Source: Paenibacillus cellulosilyticus (GTDB lineage: Bacteria > Bacillota > Bacilli > Paenibacillales > Paenibacillaceae). Taken from it: a DNA stretch of 64,000 nucleotides. This document shows positions 23,741-32,000 of the stretch, piece after piece. The stretch covers positions 62,001 through 126,000 of the forward strand of contig NZ_QGTQ01000015.1 in assembly GCF_003182255.1 (NCBI RefSeq). Reading direction: 5' to 3'. The position numbers were made by a program, and so were the translations under genes. The stretch's first letter is position 1; each line of letters opens with the position of its first letter. The notes beneath the pieces were generated by a model. It saw only the letters and a list, made by a program, of their open reading frames with translations, was not told the origin of the DNA and did not search any database.

Positions 23741-26039
23741 ACGTTACGGGCTGCGGGCTGCCTCTTCGCCAGCGGCTGGCTTGGCACTGCCCGGCCTATG
23801 GGATGGTGCGGCTATTGAAATCATGGATGACGGAAGCGGGATCGCATCAGCCCTAGCTAATCGTTTGCAGGCTGCTGGCGCACAGGCTCAAGTAGTAAAC
23901 ACTATAACCGAAGACGCGGATGCTGTGCTCTTGTTGGACGCGCTCAAGCCACTGACAAGCGATGAAGAAGCGCTTGCGGTTAACCGCCGAGCATTCGGAG
24001 CAGCGAAGACGGTCGCTGCGAGGTTTGCAAGGCAGGGTGGCGTCTTTGTTACGGTACAGGATACGGGGGGCTCATTCGGGCTAGCGGATTCGCCGGGATC
24101 ACTTAGCGTATGGACAGCTGGCTTGACGGGGCTCGTCAAGACAGCTGCAAGAGAATGGCCGCAGGCTGCAGTTAAGGCGATTGATCTCGATCGGACGGGC
24201 CTCACTGCTGAAGATGCAGCAGAACGTATTTTCCAGGAGTTGATCGCGGGGGGACCTGAATACGAAGTTGGCTTGAAAGCAGACGGAGAGCGAATGACGC
24301 CAGTATTGGATTTGGATTCTCCAATGGCTGCACGGACGAGCGGCGATGCAAACGCGCAAGAGCCTGCCGTACTGCTCGTATCCGGTGGAGCAAGAGGGGT
24401 TACAGCTGCGGCCGTTGCAGCGATGGCGAAGACGAAGCAGACGCGCTTCATTTTGCTTGGCCGAACATCACTTGAGGAAGAGCCCGCCGTGTGCAAGGGG
24501 ATTGCCGACGATGCGGGATTGAAACGTGTACTGCTTGAGCAAGCGAAAGCGGAAGGCGTGGCGTTGGGGCTTCCCGAGCTAGGGAGACGAGTGCAGCGCA
24601 TCCAGATGAATCGAGAAATTGCCGGCAATCTACAGACGCTGCAGGAGCTTGGCTCCGAGGTCGTTTATGTACCCGTTGATGTACAAGATGAAGAAGCACT
24701 GCGTGAAGCGCTGCAGCCGGTTCGTGCACAGTGGGGACCGATTACCGGCATCATTCACGGCGCAGGCGTGCTGGCAGACAAGTCGATCGCGGACAAGACG
24801 ATGGATCAATTCGATTATGTATTCGATACGAAGGTTGGCGGTCTGCGTGCCTTGCTGTCTGTAACAGAGGAAGATCCTTTAACGCTTATTTGTTTATTCT
24901 CGTCCGTTTCTGCACGAAGCGGCAATGCGGGACAAGCCGACTATGCGATGGCGAACGAGGTGCTCAACAAATGTGCCCAAGCGGAAGCGCTGCGACGCGG
25001 ACCTGGCTGTATCGTGAAGTCGATCAACTGGGGACCTTGGGACGGCGGGATGGTTAGTCCGTTGCTTAAGAAGCATTTTGAACAGCGCGGTGTCAATCTG
25101 ATTCCGTTGGAAGAGGGGACAGCGGCTTTCGTAGCAGAAGCGTTGGATACGATTGGACCTGTTGAGGTCGTTATCGGGGGCTGTTCAGCGGATAGGCCAA
25201 CGTTAATCGAAGGTGCGACGGAGAAGCGCTGGTCAGCCGAGCTGTTCTTGCCTGAACCATCGCATACGCCATGGCTGAATGATCATCGGATCGGCGGCAA
25301 TCCGGTTGTACCGGCTGTGATGGTCATGGATTGGTTCGTTCGCGCTGCTTCGGCCGCTCATCCTCATCTTGTCGTGAAACGGTGCTCGAACCTATCCGTC
25401 AAAAAAGGCATCGTGGTCGCATCGACGAACGGTAGACCCAAACGGTTGACGTTGACGTGCAACGATCGGACGGATGGCCTTGCGCAAGCGAGCTTAAGCT
25501 TCAAGCTAAGGGGAGAGGACGGCTGCATTCATTATACAGCCGAAGTTGATATGGGCATCGAAAGCGATAATGATCAGGTCGATACGATTCAACTGCCTGA
25601 CGTAAGCGGCGAACCTTGGAACTGGGAGCTAGCAGAAGTATATGACGGCGACAACCTTTTTCACGGCCCGGCCTTCCAGGTCATTCATGAACTGAAGCTA
25701 TTAGGCGATCAAGATGCGGAAGCCATCTTCAAGCATGCTGAGGCGACGACATGGTCACATCACGATGGTGGAATCGATCCGGCTATGATCGATGGCGGTC
25801 TTCAGCTTGCGAGGCTGTGGGGTATTCGAATACTCGGTGAACAAACGCTTCCCACCACGATTGGCTCCTATAAGGGTTATGGATGGATACCACAGCATCA
25901 GCCTGTCGTCTGCCGAGTTCGAATTGAGCGTAGAGGCAGCTATAAGACGGTATCGCATATCGCTTGGATGAATGATCAAGGCAGCGTATTTGCCGAGCTT
26001 CGGGACGTCGAGATGCATATTGTCGCGAGCCAGAAATAG
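23706..26039 (+). CDS. pfaA: PfaA, C-terminal part (KR-DH), read in the -1 frame
   Basis: The frame is open from the slippery site to 26039. Its first 25 codons already look like PfaA (ARYGLRAASSPAAG-LALPGL), although no ATG or GTG occurs there. The earliest start-like codon, TTG 23781, has no SD, so independent initiation is poorly supported. Numbered from 23781: ketoreductase about residues 190-460 with the nucleotide-binding motif SGGARGVT and active-site region FSSVSARSGNAGQADYAMAN; a PS-DH-type dehydratase about 480-750 with His502 (HRIGGNPVVP) and Asp671 (DPAMIDGGLQ). These reduce the beta-keto group and dehydrate the product. Joined with the upstream ORF it gives the standard KS-AT-ACP-KR-DH layout. 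Confidence 0.85.
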   Translation, partial: VDAHDRNRPAIARYGLRAASSPAAGLALPGLWDGAAIEIMDDGSGIASALANRLQAAGAQAQVVNTITEDADAVLLLDALKPLTSDEEALAVNRRAFGAAKTVAARFARQGGVFVTVQDTGGSFGLADSPGSLSVWTAGLTGLVKTAAREWPQAAVKAIDLDRTGLTAEDAAERIFQELIAGGPEYEVGLKADGERMTPVLDLDSPMAARTSGDANAQEPAVLLVSGGARGVTAAAVAAMAKTKQTRFILLGRTSLEEEPAVCKGIADDAGLKRVLLEQAKAEGVALGLPELGRRVQRIQMNREIAGNLQTLQELGSEVVYVPVDVQDEEALREALQPVRAQWGPITGIIHGAGVLADKSIADKTMDQFDYVFDTKVGGLRALLSVTEEDPLTLICLFSSVSARSGNAGQADYAMANEVLNKCAQAEALRRGPGCIVKSINWGPWDGGMVSPLLKKHFEQRGVNLIPLEEGTAAFVAEALDTIGPVEVVIGGCSADRPTLIEGATEKRWSAELFLPEPSHTPWLNDHRIGGNPVVPAVMVMDWFVRAASAAHPHLVVKRCSNLSVKKGIVVASTNGRPKRLTLTCNDRTDGLAQASLSFKLRGEDGCIHYTAEVDMGIESDNDQVDTIQLPDVSGEPWNWELAEVYDGDNLFHGPAFQVIHELKLLGDQDAEAIFKHAEATTWSHHDGGIDPAMIDGGLQLARLWGIRILGEQTLPTTIGSYKGYGWIPQHQPVVCRVRIERRGSYKTVSHIAWMNDQGSVFAELRDVEMHIVASQK

Positions 26040-26072
26040 AAGGAAGCACTTGAATGAGAGGAATGTTGCAGC

Positions 26073-29000
26073 ATGAAATTCGAGCCGATCGCGATCGTCG
26101 GGCAAGGATGTGTGTTTCCCGGCGCAGCGAACCCGGATGAATTATGGCGCATCGTCGCCGAGCGCCGAGAGACGCTGACGGAGCCGGAGGAAGACGAATG
26201 GCGATTGTCTCGGGAGGCTTCCCGCCTCGGCTCGGACGAGACGGAATGGTCCATTCGCGGCGGATACATCAGAGGATTCAAGTCAGCTTCGGAGCGTGTA
26301 AGCCTGCAGGTTGATGCTGAGCAGATAAGCACGATGGATCGAATGGTCCATTGGATGCTTCATGCTGCTGTAGAAGCTCTTCCCAGCCCTGAAGCTGGTC
26401 CCGAGGTCCATAAGCGCACAGGTGCAGTGATTGGGAACTTGTCGCTGCCGACGGAATCGATGTCGCGCTACGCAGAGCATGTATGGCTGGGCGCACAGCA
26501 GGGGGAATTACCTGAAGCGTTACTTGCACGGGAGGTTGGCGAACCTCCTGCTGCGATCAACCGGTTCATGTCGGGTTATCCGGCCCATTTTCTGGCGAAA
26601 GCGTTGGGACTCGGAGCAGGTGCCTTCTGCTTGGATGCCGCTTGTGCTTCATCGCTCTATGCGATCAAGCTGGCATGCGATCGTCTGCATGACGGCAGTG
26701 CAGACCTCATGTTGGCTGGGGCTGTGAACGGTACAGACCCGCTATTTTTACATACTGGATTTCGTGCCCTGAAGGCTATCAGCCGTACGGGACAAAGTCG
26801 TCCCTTCCATCCGGAGGCGGACGGCCTTGTGCCATCAGAAGGCTGCGGCTTCGTTGCCCTGAAGCGATTGGCGGATGCCGAGGAGGCTGGAGACAATATA
26901 CTCGGTGTCATTCGAGGAATCGGTCTGTCGAACGACGGTGGACAAGGCGGCATGCTGGCTCCTGCACGAGAGGGGCAGGTTCGAGCGATGCGGCAAGCCT
27001 ATGAGATGTCAGGGCTTGCGCCACAGCATATCTCGCTAATCGAATGCCATGCCACGGGGACATCGCTTGGCGATGCAGTAGAGATTCAGAGCATGAGTGA
27101 AGTGTTCGCAGGGCTGAGCGGCGTCCCGATCAGTTCGATCAAAGGCAATATTGGGCATCCCGTAACAGCAGCGGGAATGGCAGGCTTGATCAAAGTACTT
27201 CGTGCAATGAAGGAGGGCATCTACCCTTCGACTTTGCATGTTGACGGTTCGGTTAATCTACTGAACGGAACGCCTTTCCGGCTGCCCGAGCCAGGTGAGA
27301 TGTGGAGGGCCGATGCGCCGCGGCGTGCCGCGCTAAGCAGCTTTGGTTTTGGCGGAAACAATGCGCATTTGATCGTAGAACGTTATGAGCCCGCAGCAGG
27401 TTCGTCAACTACGTCTATCAGCGGGGGAGAAGAGGCGGCTCGCATGGATGCGGAGCTCGCCATCGTTGGCATTGGCGTTAGCGCTGGCAGCTATAGGTCA
27501 ACGGAGGAATGGGCAGCTGCTTTATTCGGAGGCAGCGGAGAGAAGACGGAAGTCGATGCTTGCCGCGCAGTAGAAGTAGAACTCGCGCTGCGGGACATCT
27601 CAGTACCGCCTGTTGATCTGAAGCAAGCCTTGCCGCAGCAGGTGATGCTCCTAAGCAAGGCCGTTGAAGCTGCGGGGAAAGTCGGCGGTCTGACGGGTGA
27701 TCGCGTTGGCGTATATGTAGGGATGCAGTGCGATGCCGAGATCGCCCGCCATATCGCGCGGGTACGAATCGGTGATTGGGCACGTAAGCATCAGGATTTA
27801 TTGGAACCACAGGATGCGGGCGCTGCTGCTGCCTCGCTTCAGCATGCATTCTACGGACCATTGGAGTCTTCGACCGTAATAGGGCTGCTGCCCAATGTGC
27901 CAGCTAATCGGCTTAATAAACATTTGAAAATAGCAGGACCGGGCTTTACCGTCTCCAGCGAAGAGCTATCAGGCATTACAGCACTTGAGCTGGCCTCCCG
28001 CGCCTTGAGAAGCGGAGAGCTGGATGCCGCACTGGTCGGAGCAGTAGATCTCAGCAACGAGATCGTACATCAAACGGCCGCATCGACTTTGCTTGAGAAA
28101 GAGCGCCAGAAGGCAGGCGATGCCGCTGTTGTGCTGGCGGTCAAGCGGCTTGAGGATGCTCAGCGGGATGGCAACACCGTTTATGCTGTATTGTCCGCAG
28201 CCACGGCTGCAGCGGACAAGTCTGCGCTTGTGCTTGGATCGACAGATAAGGATGCATTGGAGCTTGCATCGCGATTCGGCCATTCGCATGCAGCATCCGG
28301 CCTCCTGCATGTAGCCGCAGGTGCACTTGCTCTGCATTATCGGCTTAAGCCTAGCGGCAGCTACAGGAAACCTCGGCCGTGGCTGCGCGGAGATATTGCA
28401 CGCTCGGTTCAGGTTGAGATTCATGGGCTTGGTGGCGCTGCAGCCGCTGTCCTCCTAACGGAAGGAGAGGGCGGAGCGCCGTTTGCACTTCAACAATCTC
28501 GTCGGACGAGATTAACATTGCATACCTATGCGGCTCCTGATCGACGCACGCTTCTTCAATCGTTGCGAGCTGGTGAACAATCAACGCTCGGCAGCTGTCG
28601 TTTGGCAATCGTTGCACGCGGAGCCGAGGAACTATCGGCGGCGAGAGAGGAAGCGGCTTCGGAACTAGAGCGGCTAATAAGGTTGCCAGAAACAGAACCG
28701 TTCCGTTCACGCCCAGGCATTTATTATACGGAAAGGCCTGTTAACGGTGAGCTGGCATTCGTATTCACTGGCGCGGCCTCTGCTTATGCTGGTATGGGCA
28801 GCAGCTTGATTGCTGCAATCCCCGAATTGGGCGATCTGATTCATGAACGGTTCACCACGGCGGCGGAAGCTGCAGGCTGGCTATATGAGGAACGGATCAA
28901 TCAAGTTCCCGATCCGCTATCAATGTTGGGAGGCGCCTCTTTCTTAACGCAGATCCATGCAGCATATACGCAGAACTGGCTAGGCTTGAGGCCGCAGGCT

Positions 29001-32000
29001 GTTATTGGACTGTCCTCGGGCGAGACGAATGCGATTGTTGCGACTGGTGCTTGGGACGATCTGGACGGGTTATTCCGTGATTTGCAGCAGCACGGCATCT
29101 ACAGCCGAGAGCTTGCTGGCGATTATCGTGTTCTTAAGGAAGCTTGGGGAGAGCCAAACCCGCAGTGGACGAATTGGCGTGTGAAAGCTTCACCGGAAGT
29201 CATCCTCGAAGCAATCGATGCTGACGAACCTGTTCGGCTTACGATGATCAATGCGCCAGGGGATTGCATCATCGGCGGCGAGCCTACTGCCTGCAGGAGA
29301 GTGCTGGACAGGCTTAAGCCTGCTCCTGCTTATCCGCTTGGCTACGATATGGTCGTGCATTGCGCGGAGGTGGCAGCGATAGCGCCGATGTGGCGTGAGA
29401 TTCATCGTCGTGAGACACGGCCTGTGCCTGGCATACGCTATTACTCTGGCGTCTCCGCATCGCACTATACGCCAGATACGGAGCGAGTGGCAGACGCGCT
29501 GCTCGATATGGGCGTTGGCGTGATCGATTTCCCGCGCGTCATTCGTCAAGCTTGGGAGGACGGCGCTAGAGTCTTCGTCGAGCATGGCCCTCGCAGCTTG
29601 TGCTCGGACTGGATTGGCCAGATTCTAGCAGACCGCGAGCATCTGTGCATTGCGCTTGACCAGCCGAGTGTCGATTCGCTCGAGCAATCCGTAACTGCGG
29701 CAGCTCGTCTTTTTACAGCGGGATTAGATCTGGATATTGATCGTTTGCAAGCGAGACTTGTTGAGCTGGAATCTTCGGGCTGCACCTTGAATGCAGCAAC
29801 CAAGGGGATGACGTTCCCGGCCCACCTGCCGCCAGTCATCCTGCCTCGCATACCAACCCGAAAGCGGGATATCGCACATCCAGCCGCATATCCAATTGGA
29901 CAGGAAGAGGTCAAACCATTGAACAACATGCATGAAACGGTGCCAATTCCGGCAGCAGCGGTTCCTGTGACTAACGTAATTGCTAGGAATGTCAGAGCAT
30001 CTGCGCCAGCGGCTTCGCTTGTCGGTGCGTATGACCAGCTGGCAGAAGCACATCGGCATTACATCGGGTTGCAAAGCAATATGCAGCAGCAGCTGATGCG
30101 GATGTTGACCCAGCGCAGCCCGCAGCCGATGCAAGGAACGCGGGCAGCTGCGCAGCCAACACCAGCAAATGCAATATCACAACCTGCAGTCGAAACATAT
30201 GTACAACATACGACTTTCGAAGCAGCGCAGGAACGACCGGCGATCTCAACCCTTCAAGTGGCGCATCCTGCAACCGTTGAACGAATCAGCTTCACTAGGG
30301 AGCAGCTCGAAATACTGGCAGCTGGCCGGATATCGGATGTATTCGGTCCTGCATTCATCGGGCAAGACCAATACGCCATTCAGGTACGCATGCCGGAACC
30401 GCCGCTGCTGCTGGCAGATCGAGTGGTACAGCTGGAGGGCGTGCCGCTCTCGATGGGGCTTGGTTCCATTCGGACTGAAACCGACGTACGTTCTGACTCC
30501 TGGTATTTGCACAAGGGACGGATGCCGTTCGGCATTATGATCGAATCCGGACAAGCGGATTTGCTGCTCATTTCATGGCTTGGAATCGACCAGCTGAACC
30601 GGGGCGAGCGTGCATACCGGCTGCTCGGCTGTGAATTGACGTTCCACGGCTCGCTGCCTGCACCGGGCGAGATGCTGAGCTACGACATTCGTGTCGATTC
30701 GCACGCCAAGCACGGAGATATTCGTCTATTCTTCTTCCGTTATGATTGTACGGATAATCAAGGGCGCCGCAGGATGACGATGCGGCAAGGACAAGCCGGC
30801 TTCTTCACACGTGAGGAATTGCATGAGTCGGCTGGAGTCATTTGGGACCCGGCTAAGGTTGAGATTCCTATGAATGCGCGGCTTGACCAGCCGGCAGTCC
30901 GCTGCGTGAAATCACGATTTTCACCAGACGATGTTCGTGCATTCGCCGCTGGCGATACGTACGGCTGCTTCGGCGATGGTTTCGCCTTCGCGCAAACCCA
31001 TACGTGCTCGCCTTCGATCCAGAGTGGACGCATGCTGCTGCTGGATGAAGTAACGGCATTCGAGACGAATGGTGGACCGACTGGTCGCGGGTACCTGCGA
31101 GCGGAAACGGCTTTGAGCGGATCCGAGTGGTTTTTTGCCGGACACTTCAAGAATGACCCTGCCATGCCGGGTACGCTTATGCTGGAAGGCTGCGTACAGG
31201 CCATGTCCTTCTACTTGGCAGGGCTTGGGTACACGCTGCGCAAGGACGGATGGCGCTTCGAGCCTGTGCCGGATTTGCCATATAAGATGATCTGTCGCGG
31301 TCAGGTAACACCAGAATCACGAAGCCTCGTTTACGAGGTGTTCGTTCAAGAAGTAATGGAAGGGCCAGAGCCTACACTCGTTGCGGACGTCCTGCTGACC
31401 GTCGATGGTCGTAAGGCGTTCCACTGCAGCCGACTGGCGATTCGGCTGGTGCCCGATTTTCCGCTGCATACGGAATTGCGATATCTGGCAGAAGGCGCGG
31501 CTGGTGACCCGAGAGCGGCCTCTTCGGATGGCATCACGTTCGATTATTATTCTCTGCTCGCTTGTGCGATCGGCAAACCATCGCATGCATTCGGCAGTCG
31601 CTATGCCATTTATGACAATGGCAAGCATGTGCCGCGTCTTCCGGGCATTCCGTATCATTTCATGACGCGGGTTGCAGAGATTGACGGACAGCTTGGCGTA
31701 CCGAAGACAGGTGCCGTTATAACGGCTGAATATGATATTCCGCCGGATGCATGGTATTTTGCCGAAAATGGCAGTCCTACAATGCCCTTCTGTGTTCTGC
31801 TAGAGGCGGCGCTCCAGCCTTGCGGCTGGCTGGTCTCTTATCTTGGCATTCCGGAATCGCCCGAGAGAGATGCTTATTTCCGCAATCTGGACGGTAAAGC
31901 AACGATGCATCGGGAAGTACTGCCGCATGATGGTACACTTCGTACACGAGTAAGCTTGACCAGCTTATCGCGGATGGGCCATACCTATATCGAATCGTTC

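Noticed and set aside
23710-23850. TAGATG stop-start overlap suggesting translational restart after pfaA
   Set aside because: The ATG at 23710 lies in the original pfaA frame and meets a stop after about 48 codons, so it cannot translate the KR-DH domains.
23781-26039. KR-DH region as an independent gene starting at TTG 23781
   Set aside because: No SD is present, and the conserved PfaA-like sequence begins upstream of this codon in the same frame. Kept as the second part of pfaA instead.
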